Positions 17,530 to 26,874 of a stretch of 32,257 bases of DNA are shown here, piece by piece. Position 1 is the first letter of the stretch, and every line of letters starts with the position of its first letter. Under the pieces are notes generated by a model. That model searched no databases. It was not told where the DNA came from and worked only from the letters and a program-made list of their open reading frames with translations. Both the position numbers and the translations under genes were made by a program. Source of the stretch: Syntrophales bacterium (GTDB lineage Bacteria; Desulfobacterota; Syntrophia; Syntrophales; UBA2210); the NCBI GenBank assembly GCA_028718565.1, contig JAQULO010000016.1, positions 1 to 32,257 on the forward strand, read 5' to 3'.

Positions 17530-19074
17530 TCATCCCGACCCGGAACCACCGGGCCTGTCCCCGGGGGTCTGAATGCCGCGACGGTCGAGGATCGACCCGT
17601 CGAGCCGGTAGAGCTCCACCAGCGCTTTGAGGTATCCCACTGTTGCCTGCGCTTCAGCCACGCGGCTTTGCAACAGGTCGCGCTCAGCTTGGGAGACCAG
17701 AAAGGATGTCGATCTGCCCACACGAAATTTCTCCGTCTCGGCCCGGTACTTTTCTTCCTGGAGACGGCGGCTGGCGGCACTGGCCGAGATCTGTTCCGAC
17801 AGTCTCCTAACCTCGATATGAGCCTTGCGCACATCCACCTGGGCCAGCTGCGTCAGGTTGCCCATAGCTTCCTCCGACTGCTGCCGTGTCAGCGAAGCCC
17901 GGCGGTTGTCAGCTTCCGCCGCCCGGTTGAAGAAGGGGAATTGCACCGTCAGACCTGCCGTGATGTCAAACCCTTCATCCTCAACCCGGTTCATGCTGCG
18001 ACCGAAGGAGTCGCTGTAACCTGTCTTGCCCAGGTTGATAAATAAGTCGAGCTTGGGGAGAAGGCCGTTACTGGTCTTGATCAATTCGAGGTCGCCCCGC
18101 TCCATTTGGAGCCGGGCCTGGTTGAGGTCGGGCCGCAATCGCATGGCCGTCCGCACGTAATCATCCACCGGCGCCACTTCCCCTTGGAGCGCCGCTTCCG
18201 GCTCGTCACTGAGACCCACGGCTCTGTCCCACAGTTCGCCCCCGGAAGGGCTCACCAGTCGCAGGAGAGCGAGTCTGGCGCTCTCCCGGGCGCTCCTGGC
18301 GTTGATAAGGTCCACTTGGCGTAAGGCGACCTCCGCCTCGGCGGCCATCCGCTCCACCGCAGCCAGTTTTCCGATCCTTATCCGTTCCAGGGTTTCCTCC
18401 AACTGGCGACGGGACAGGAAGAGTGAGTCCTCGACAATGGCAATGTTTCTCATCGCAACCGAGTAATCCCAGTAGGCTTCCTCGACCTGGGCCACCAGGG
18501 TCACCGCAAAGCCGCGCACTTCGTAGTCGGAGATGCGGGAGTCGAGTCGCGCCTGCTGCAGGGAGACCAGGTTGACCTTGGGAAAGGCTCCCCTCAGGAG
18601 CGGCTGGTTGAGTTTCGCGGTTAGAGTGGTGGTACCCGTCCCTGCGGAAGCGTCGTTTCCCTGTGCGTTGGCTTCGAGGCCGACCGTCGCACCCGTGGTG
18701 AGCATCTTATTCAGGGAAAGCGAGGCGACTGTGGAGTCGGTTGTTGTGTAATCATCTGTAAGTACCGACGGTGCCCGGTCGGCACTTTGGGAGATCTCTC
18801 CGTTCAGGACCGGATCGAAGACCGACAGCGCCTCATCTTCGAAAGTCCTGGTGATCTGCGGCTCAAAGGTCTGGACGATCCAAGCCTTGTTGTTTTTGAG
18901 GCTCTCCAGGACCGCCCCGGCCACTGTCAGCAAGATGGGTTCCTGCCCCTGGTTGGCAGTGATGCTTTCCGCAGCCGGCGCCGCCTCTCCTTGCGCCGCC
19001 GCCGGTGAGCCTGCCAGTAAGGCGGTCAAGATGAGCACTCCTGTCACTTTAAACGCCATTCCTTTTTCCATCAT
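17530..19074 (-). CDS. TolC-family outer membrane efflux protein
   Basis: 514 aa with signal peptide and outer membrane efflux repeats (LNQPLLRG..., LRPDLNQARLQMERGDLELIKTSNGLLPKLDLFINLG...). Confidence 0.88.
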   Translation of the reverse strand: MMEKGMAFKVTGVLILTALLAGSPAAAQGEAAPAAESITANQGQEPILLTVAGAVLESLKNNKAWIVQTFEPQITRTFEDEALSVFDPVLNGEISQSADRAPSVLTDDYTTTDSTVASLSLNKMLTTGATVGLEANAQGNDASAGTGTTTLTAKLNQPLLRGAFPKVNLVSLQQARLDSRISDYEVRGFAVTLVAQVEEAYWDYSVAMRNIAIVEDSLFLSRRQLEETLERIRIGKLAAVERMAAEAEVALRQVDLINARSARESARLALLRLVSPSGGELWDRAVGLSDEPEAALQGEVAPVDDYVRTAMRLRPDLNQARLQMERGDLELIKTSNGLLPKLDLFINLGKTGYSDSFGRSMNRVEDEGFDITAGLTVQFPFFNRAAEADNRRASLTRQQSEEAMGNLTQLAQVDVRKAHIEVRRLSEQISASAASRRLQEEKYRAETEKFRVGRSTSFLVSQAERDLLQSRVAEAQATVGYLKALVELYRLDGSILDRRGIQTPGDRPGGSGSG

Positions 19075-19113
19075 AATACTTCCTTCCTTCTTGAACAGGG
19101 CATGTCCCTGTTT

Positions 19114-20319
<1,206 letters not shown>

Positions 20320-20322
20320 GCC

Positions 20323-21006
20323 TCAGCCCTCCCCTGCCAGAGCGCCATCGACGATCCGACCGTCCTTGAGCTTAAGCTGCCGTCGACAGTGGGTGGCCAC
20401 GTCGAGATCATGCGTGACGATGATGATTGTCCTCCCCTGATGATTGAGGGCCTTGAAGAGTCCCAGAATCTCCTCGCCGGTCTTGCTGTCAAGGTTCCCC
20501 GTCGGCTCGTCAGCCAAGATAATTGCCGGATTGGTGACCAAGGCGCGAGCTACGGCGACGCGTTGACGTTGCCCACCGGAGAGCTGGTTGGGCTCGTGGC
20601 GCATGCGGTCGGCAAGGCCTACCGTTTCCAGTGCGGCCCGCGCGGGGCCGCGTGCATCCTTCTGCCCCGAGTAGAGAAGCGGCAACTCCACGTTCTCGAT
20701 AGCGGTGAGACGCGGCAGGAGGTTGAAGGTCTGGAAGACAAAGCCGATGCGGCGGTTGCGGACCTCCGCCAGACGCCGCCGCGACATCCGGGACACGTCT
20801 TCCCCGGCCAGCACATAGCTGCCGCCGTCCACGTGGTCGAGACAGCCGATGATGTGCATGAGCGTGCTCTTTCCGGAGCCCGACGGCCCGGTGATGGCCA
20901 GCATCTCCCCCTCCTCGATGCGGAAGGAGACGCGATCCAGGGCCAGGATGATGTCGCCACCAAGATCATATCTCTTCACTATGTCGCGGGCTTCGATGAT
21001 AGCCAT
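20323..21006 (-). CDS. MacB/LolD-like ABC transporter ATP-binding protein
   Basis: MAIIEARDIVKRYDLGG...ITGPSGSGKSTLMHIIGCLD...LSGGQRQRVAVARALVTNPAIILADEPTGNLDS. Start at 21006, 2 bp from the end of the upstream macA-like gene. Confidence 0.93.
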   Translation of the reverse strand: MAIIEARDIVKRYDLGGDIILALDRVSFRIEEGEMLAITGPSGSGKSTLMHIIGCLDHVDGGSYVLAGEDVSRMSRRRLAEVRNRRIGFVFQTFNLLPRLTAIENVELPLLYSGQKDARGPARAALETVGLADRMRHEPNQLSGGQRQRVAVARALVTNPAIILADEPTGNLDSKTGEEILGLFKALNHQGRTIIIVTHDLDVATHCRRQLKLKDGRIVDGALAGEG

Positions 21007-21008
21007 GA

Positions 21009-22313
21009 TTAATGGACCCTCATAAAGCCGCTGGGCCTTGCGCTCCCGGTCCACTTGCTGCCGGCGCCCTGGTAGTTGACGACCGTTTCTCCCACAGCCA
21101 CGCCTGTGGAGACCTCGACTCTCTGCCCGTCGCTGATGCCCGTTTCGACGGGTCGATCTTCCTTCTCACCGCTTGCCCTCACCACTGTTACGTGTGGCTT
21201 GCCTTCCTTGCGAACGATCGCATCGGATGGCACCGAGAGCACATTGTCGCGTGCCGCGACGATGATGTCCAGATTGGCCGTCATCTCCGGGCGCAGCAGA
21301 CCTTTGTCGCTCGATGTGACTTCGATCTTGACCTCGAAGGTGACAACGTTGGAGATGTTCACGCCGCGGATGGCGATGCGCTCCACCCGTCCGGAGAAGC
21401 GCTTCCCCGGAAAGGCATCCACCGTGATTTCGGCAGGCTGGTCCACGACCACCTTGCCTATGTCGGCCTCGTCCACGGAGGCGAGGGTGAAGATGCGCGA
21501 AAGATCCGATACGGTCAGCGCGGTGGTGCCCCCTCCCACGTTGGATATGCCCGAAGATATGATCTGACCGATTTGTACGTTGCGCGCCGTGACCACCCCG
21601 TCGATGGGAGAATAAACTTTCGTGTCATTGAGCCTCTCGCGGGCAAGGTCGAGAGCGGTCAGGTCGTTCTTCAATTGTGCCTCGGCGATGCGAATCTGCT
21701 GGCGCAACTGTACGTGCGTCCTTTCCTGGGTTTGTAACTCTTCTATTTTTACCCGTGCCTGGTCAAGGGCCGCGATCGCCTGAACGGTAGCAGTCTGGGT
21801 GGTGTCGTATTCCTCCTGACTGGCAAGTTCCTTGGCCAGCAGGTCTTTGATTCGGCCTGCCTTCGTCTGGGCATCTTCCTCATTGGCTTGAGCCACCTTC
21901 AGCGCGGAGTCTGAACGTCGCTTATCGGTCTGGAGATTCTGCTGGGCGACGGTCAGGCTCTCTTTTGCGTTGATGAGTCGTGCTTGCGAGGCGGTCAGGG
22001 ATGCCTGTGCCTGGTCTACCATACGCTGCATCTCAGACGGGTCGAGTTGGATCAGCAGCTCTCCCTTGCGCACCGGATCGCTTACGTCAAGAGGGATCTC
22101 GATGATCTCGCCGCTGGCCTTGCATTTGATATCCACGTCGAGGTTCGAAACCACCTTGCCGGTGGAAGAAACGAGCATGCGCAGAGGACCTCGTTCCACC
22201 TTGCCGGTGGCGATGGTCTCTTGAGGCGATTTCGGTTTGTTGTAGCTTGACCATGCGTAGTAACCGCCCGCGATCACGGCAGCTGTTATGATGGCTACAA
22301 CGAGTTTCTTCAT
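21009..22313 (-). CDS. MacA/HlyD-like periplasmic adaptor (RND-type membrane fusion protein)
   Basis: N-terminal TM, biotinyl-lipoyl-like halves (GKVVSNLDVDIKCKASGEIIEIPLDVSDPVRKGELLIQLDP; YSPIDGVVTARNVQIGQIIS), long coiled coil. Confidence 0.92.
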   Translation of the reverse strand: MKKLVVAIITAAVIAGGYYAWSSYNKPKSPQETIATGKVERGPLRMLVSSTGKVVSNLDVDIKCKASGEIIEIPLDVSDPVRKGELLIQLDPSEMQRMVDQAQASLTASQARLINAKESLTVAQQNLQTDKRRSDSALKVAQANEEDAQTKAGRIKDLLAKELASQEEYDTTQTATVQAIAALDQARVKIEELQTQERTHVQLRQQIRIAEAQLKNDLTALDLARERLNDTKVYSPIDGVVTARNVQIGQIISSGISNVGGGTTALTVSDLSRIFTLASVDEADIGKVVVDQPAEITVDAFPGKRFSGRVERIAIRGVNISNVVTFEVKIEVTSSDKGLLRPEMTANLDIIVAARDNVLSVPSDAIVRKEGKPHVTVVRASGEKEDRPVETGISDGQRVEVSTGVAVGETVVNYQGAGSKWTGSARPSGFMRVH

Positions 22314-22365
22314 GAAGATCTTCTCCTTTTACAGATATTTCATTTCGGGTCAGCACTCTTCCGGA

Positions 22366-22378
22366 GCATTAATAATGC
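22366..22378. promoter_or_regulatory. Perfect palindrome upstream of the efflux operon
   Basis: GCATTA-A-TAATGC, about 53 bp upstream of the macA-like ATG at 22313. Confidence 0.35.
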
Positions 22379-22481
22379 AGAATGTGTGTGAAAGCTATAT
22401 AAAATTAGTAAGTCGCCACCCGTTTGGGAAAGGTTACAAAGTAAGCGTCTGACCAGCTTAAGAAAAACAGAAGTATAAGCA

Positions 22482-22523
22482 AAAACGTAAAAAGTACTGT
22501 AAAAAGTACTTGCATTACGTTTT
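22482..22523. repeat. Nested repeat: 9-bp inverted repeat enclosing a 12-bp tandem duplication
   Basis: AAAACGTAA (22482-22490) / TTACGTTTT (22515-22523) around GTAAAAAGTACT x2 (22487-22498, 22499-22510). Confidence 0.85.
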
Positions 22524-22576
22524 CATTATTGTATAAGTGACCAAGAATTCTATTCTAACCGGAGGGGAAACACAAA

Positions 22577-23590
22577 ATGCGGATAACACAACAGAGGTGG
22601 TTCTACATACCCGTCGTGATCATGGCCGTAACATTATTCGCCGCGCAGGCATGCAAGAAGGGGGATGCGAGTCCCCCTGAGGGCGCGGTGGCGGTGGTCA
22701 ACGGGGCGATAATCACTCAGGATGATTTCAACACCGAGCTGACCATGATGAAAAAACAGTTTGCCGATGCAGATCAGCCAGACAACGAACAGCTCGCTAA
22801 GATCAAGGAGGACATTCTTGAAAGTCTTATTGCCCGACAGGTGCTCTACCAGGAGAGCCAGGAAAAGGGAATAGAAGTGGATGATGTAACTCTCAATAGT
22901 CAGTTTGAGAAGATAAAAACCCGGTTTCCAAAGGAAGATGGTTTCAAGGGCATGCTTGAGGAGATGCATCTTACGGAAGATGCCCTGAAAGCAAAGGTGC
23001 GCGAAGGGATGATAATCCAGAAGCTCATAGACCGAGAGATTACAGGCCTTATTGAGGTATCGGACGAAGAGGTGAAGGAATATTACGATAAAAACCCCGC
23101 CCTTTTCAAACAACCTGAAAAGATGCAGGCGAGTCACATCCTTATTAAGGTTGAACCGGAGGGGGGAGAAACCAAGAAAGCCGATGCCCTCAAAGAGATC
23201 AAGAAGGTACAGAGTGAACTGAAGGAGGGGGGAAATTTTGCAGAGCTTGCCAAGAAATATTCCCAATGTCCCAGCAGTGCTAATGGTGGCGACCTCGGCT
23301 ACTTCGCGCGGGGGCAGATGGTAAAACCCTTTGAAGATGCGGCTTTTCTTCTGAAAAAGGGAGAAGTAAGCGATATAGTCGAGACCAGTTTCGGCTATCA
23401 CCTGATACAGGCGGGGGACAGAAAACCAGAAACCGTGATCGATTACAAAGATGTCAAGGATAGACTTGCCCCGTACCTAAAGCGGGTAAAAACTGGGACG
23501 GAGGCGGATAAATACATTGAGCGGCTGAAGAAAAAGGCAAAGATAGAAAAAATTCTCCCCGCGACGGAAAAGCAGGGCTCAACCGAATAG
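22577..23590 (+). CDS. Parvulin-type peptidylprolyl isomerase (PrsA/SurA-like), possible lipoprotein
   Basis: PEKMQASHILIKVEPEG...FAELAKKYSQCPSSANGGDLGYFARGQMVKPFEDAAFLLKKGEVSDIVETSFGYHLIQ. N-terminal FAAQAC possible lipobox. RBS GGAGGGG. Confidence 0.93.
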   Translation: MRITQQRWFYIPVVIMAVTLFAAQACKKGDASPPEGAVAVVNGAIITQDDFNTELTMMKKQFADADQPDNEQLAKIKEDILESLIARQVLYQESQEKGIEVDDVTLNSQFEKIKTRFPKEDGFKGMLEEMHLTEDALKAKVREGMIIQKLIDREITGLIEVSDEEVKEYYDKNPALFKQPEKMQASHILIKVEPEGGETKKADALKEIKKVQSELKEGGNFAELAKKYSQCPSSANGGDLGYFARGQMVKPFEDAAFLLKKGEVSDIVETSFGYHLIQAGDRKPETVIDYKDVKDRLAPYLKRVKTGTEADKYIERLKKKAKIEKILPATEKQGSTE

Positions 23591-23753
23591 CATATTCGCC
23601 GAATGATCACAGTTTATAGCGTTAATCAGGCCGGGGCCGATTGAGATGAAACCACGAGGGTGAGGAAGGGGATTCTTTTTTTGATATTTTGCTGATTGCT
23701 TTATAGTAATCTCTTCTGTAGCGGGTTAGCTTCCGGCGGTTGAGGAGTGATTC

Positions 23754-23792
23754 ATGAGATTGATGGTAGCGGTCCTGCTTGTGCACGCATAA
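23754..23792 (+). other. Possible 12-aa ORF (MRLMVAVLLVHA)
   Basis: ATG 23754 preceded by GAGGAG at suitable spacing; stop TAA 23790-23792; followed by a strong terminator. Confidence 0.3.
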
Positions 23793-23801
23793 TTGATATA
23801 C

Positions 23802-23836
23802 AAAAGGAAAGGTACGTATCTACCTTTCCTTTTTTT
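23802..23836 (+). terminator. Rho-independent terminator
   Basis: AAAAGGAAAGGTA (23802-23814) / TACCTTTCCTTTT (23821-23833), 6-nt loop, T-run. Confidence 0.88.
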
Positions 23837-23990
23837 ATTTATCTGTCAGAACCACTAACAATGTCGGTAGTAGAGTGAAAAAGGGCTGGCCGGTTTTTCA
23901 GTCTCTTTAACAAGATGGGTGGCAAGTTTTAACATAGTCATCACCAATCAGATGGATGGGGGTCGTAAAGGGCAGTCCTTTTCTATCCCC

Positions 23991-24443
23991 CTATCCGGGC
24001 ATAAGGGTTTTCAGGATATCCTCCTTACCGATAATGCCGACCAAGGTGCCCTTATCAAGCACCGGCACCGTGTGTATGTTATGCTTCACCATCAGCGTGG
24101 CGATTTCTTCCAGCTCCGTTTCGGGATCAACCGTTATGGGATTGGGGGTCATAGCCTCAGCCACGGTAACCGCAGACATCTTTTTGAGAGCCTTTTCAAG
24201 ATCTTTCTGGGATGTCAATGGGATCAGGCTGTCGAGAAGGATGAAGTAGGACGGCAGGGGAATCTTCTTCTGCTGTGTAATCAGATCGTCCTGGCAGATC
24301 ATCCCCTCGAGGCGGCCCCCCTGATCGACAACAGGCAGGCCGTTGATGTGGTGTTCAAGCAGCAATCGGGCGGCCTGGACAATCTCCGTCTCTGGATGGA
24401 CTACGATCACCTTCTTTGTCATAATATCTCCGGCTTTGAGCAT
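23991..24443 (-). CDS. Two-CBS-domain protein
   Basis: DIMTKKVIVVHPETEIVQAARLLLEHHINGLPVVDQGGRLEGMICQDDL and AEAMTPNPITVDPETELEEIATLMVKHNIHTVPVLDKGTLVGIIGKEDIL. Confidence 0.93.
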   Translation of the reverse strand: MLKAGDIMTKKVIVVHPETEIVQAARLLLEHHINGLPVVDQGGRLEGMICQDDLITQQKKIPLPSYFILLDSLIPLTSQKDLEKALKKMSAVTVAEAMTPNPITVDPETELEEIATLMVKHNIHTVPVLDKGTLVGIIGKEDILKTLMPG

Positions 24444-24477
24444 TGTATCTCCTCCCCTTTATCTCACGTTATACCTG

Positions 24478-26478
24478 TTAAGATCCCTCTTTGTCATCCG
24501 GAGCATGAAACAGGCCCATGACACCGGCGATCTTCTCCGATGATCCGACGGCAAAGAGTATATCACCCTCATGAAACACCATGTTCCCGTCCAGATTTGA
24601 CACGACATCAGTCCCTTTCCGCATGGCTAGAACGGTAACGCCATATTTCTTCCTCAGCTCAATCTGAGCCAGCGATTTTCCAATTATCGGCGCTCTTTCA
24701 TCAATACGCAGCGCACTGATCTCGATATCGGGGACCTGAATCTTCAGATCGGCAAACGATGCCGTCTCCCGGGCAAGGGTCCGAAACATTTCGTACCCAT
24801 CCGACCGCACCTCGGCGGCGAACTTCTCTATCGTATCACGCGGGACGAGATATTTTGCCAGAACCCGGTTGAAAATCTCCACGGATGTCTCAAACTCCTC
24901 CGGGATGACCTCGTCGGCCCCCAATTCGTACAGGGGAGCCATCTCCTGGAAATAGCGCGTTCGTACAATGAGATACACGTTCGAATTCAGTCTCCGGGCA
25001 ATTTCGGTGATTCCGCGGGTTGCCGCAGGATCATTGATGGCGACCACGACGATTTTCGCATCCTGTATATCCGCGTGCCGGAATACCGCCTCCTGGGTCG
25101 CATCCCCATAACAGATCGGCTCCCCCTTCCCCTGTTCAGACCGTACCGTTTCGGGATTCATCTCGATAATCATATAGGGGATATCCGCCACCCCGGCCGC
25201 TCTCGCAACGTTTCTGCCGTTCACACCGAACCCGACGATAATCACGTGATCTTTTTTGCCCGCGGTCGCCATCTCCGGAACGGGATACAACCCCGTTCTG
25301 AGCCATCCCGGAACAGGCCCCCGCAATACGAAATCCGCCATACGGGGGGCAAAACCCATAATGAACGGCGTTGCCGCCATACTGAGCACAGAGAACGAGA
25401 GGAACGTCTGATAACTGTTGCCGGAAAGCAGACCGTGCTCGATGCCGACCTCGGACAGGATGAACGAAAACTCGCCGATCTGGCTGAGGCCGAACCCTAC
25501 CAGGATTGCAGCGCGCAGCTGCAAACCCAGCAGCACGGCCGCACCCCCGGCAATGATTGCCTTGAGGGAAAGGACCCCCGCAGTAATCAGGACGACCAAC
25601 CCGAAGTGCCGGAAGAGAAAACCGATATCCAGCAGCATGCCGATGGAAACGAAAAAGAAGCTCATAAAGACATCCCGGAAGGGGAGTATATTGCCGAGCG
25701 CCTGATGGCTGTATTCGGATTCGGAAATAATCAGCCCCGCCAGAAACGCCCCGAGGGCAAGAGAAAGGCCGATGCTGGAGGTCAGCCACGCAACAGCAAA
25801 GCATACGACGACAATGGTCAGCAGGAAGAGCTCCCGGCTTCGCGTCCGGGCGATCTGATACAGGACCCGGGGCACGATCCATCTGGCACAGAGGATAACC
25901 AGCGCGATAATCCCGATTCCCTTGGCGACGAGAACAAGGGGGATGCCGGCCAGGTTTTCCGTTGCGCCGGCCAGGAGAGGCGTAACCAGTATCATCGGAA
26001 CAATGATGACATCCTGGAAGATTAGGATGCCGAGTGTGGTGCGTCCGTGGGGACTGTCAATCTCAGCCCTCTCCTGGGTGAGCTTCATGACGATGGCCGT
26101 GCTGCTGAGAGCCACGAGAAATCCCATAAAGATCGCCTCACCGACGGGCTGCCCCATCTGCCTGGCCACGGCAAAGACGGCCAGGAGGGTCAGCGACACC
26201 TGAATCATGCCACCGGCGAGAACGGCCCTCTTGATCTGCAGCAGTCTGCTCAGTGAAAACTCGATCCCGATGGTAAAGAGCAGCAGGACAACACCGACTT
26301 CGGCGAGGAATTCAACCTCAGGAACCGCCTTGACCAGCCCCAGCCCGTGAGGCCCCGCCAGTATCCCGGTCAGGAAAAACCCCACGATCGTCGGCACGCG
26401 AACCTGATGGCAGACGAAGGCCACAAGGACCGACAATCCCAGTATGATAATAACGTCATCCAGCAGTTGAATTCCCAT
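24478..26478 (-). CDS. Kef/CPA2-type monovalent cation:proton antiporter with RCK (TrkA-N and TrkA-C) domains
   Basis: 666 aa. CPA2 membrane domain, then DHVIIVGFGVNGRNVARAAGVADIPYMIIEMNPETV and C-terminal IGKSLAQIELRKKYGVTVLAMRKGTDVVSNLDGNMVFHEGDILFAVGSSEKI. Confidence 0.93.
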   Translation of the reverse strand: MGIQLLDDVIIILGLSVLVAFVCHQVRVPTIVGFFLTGILAGPHGLGLVKAVPEVEFLAEVGVVLLLFTIGIEFSLSRLLQIKRAVLAGGMIQVSLTLLAVFAVARQMGQPVGEAIFMGFLVALSSTAIVMKLTQERAEIDSPHGRTTLGILIFQDVIIVPMILVTPLLAGATENLAGIPLVLVAKGIGIIALVILCARWIVPRVLYQIARTRSRELFLLTIVVVCFAVAWLTSSIGLSLALGAFLAGLIISESEYSHQALGNILPFRDVFMSFFFVSIGMLLDIGFLFRHFGLVVLITAGVLSLKAIIAGGAAVLLGLQLRAAILVGFGLSQIGEFSFILSEVGIEHGLLSGNSYQTFLSFSVLSMAATPFIMGFAPRMADFVLRGPVPGWLRTGLYPVPEMATAGKKDHVIIVGFGVNGRNVARAAGVADIPYMIIEMNPETVRSEQGKGEPICYGDATQEAVFRHADIQDAKIVVVAINDPAATRGITEIARRLNSNVYLIVRTRYFQEMAPLYELGADEVIPEEFETSVEIFNRVLAKYLVPRDTIEKFAAEVRSDGYEMFRTLARETASFADLKIQVPDIEISALRIDERAPIIGKSLAQIELRKKYGVTVLAMRKGTDVVSNLDGNMVFHEGDILFAVGSSEKIAGVMGLFHAPDDKEGS

Positions 26479-26874
26479 ATCCCCGTACGTCCCTTACGCC
26501 ACCGTAAAGCCACATACCTGCAAACCAGGTGGGATATACAGTACCATTCCGGCCGGGGTTTTTCAAAGATATTATATGCATCGGGATACCTTTGGGGGGC
26601 ATCGCCTCACCGCGCAAGAGCCGATGGGCAACAGACCGATCCGTGGCATGTCCCTTATGACAATGGTGCGACTTATCCTCGACATTGCGGTAAGCGAACT
26701 TTTTCGTTTTGCAGGATAGAATAGTCTGTCAAATTCTGATATTATGATGAAAAATTCCACAGCGGATGGGCGGAAATAATAATTGCCCCCTGATAAGGGC
26801 ATCGTGGTGAATGGGGCGGGAGCGGGGCAGTGTTCCGGTATCTTGTGCTATATCCGGCGGAGGAGCTGACATAC

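Noticed and set aside
17334-17834. 166-aa minus-strand ORF overlapping the TolC gene end
   Set aside because: Out of frame with the TolC gene on the same strand; R/S/P-rich with no motif.
22634-23401. 255-aa minus-strand ORF
   Set aside because: Antisense to the parvulin PPIase.
25075-26025. 316-aa plus-strand ORF
   Set aside because: Antisense to the Kef-type antiporter; highly charged, low-hydrophobicity shadow sequence.
26600-26690. Possible c-di-GMP (GEMM) riboswitch, from CCGCGCAAGAGCCGATGGGC
   Set aside because: Only a loose resemblance to the conserved core, and the rest of the fold was not found.
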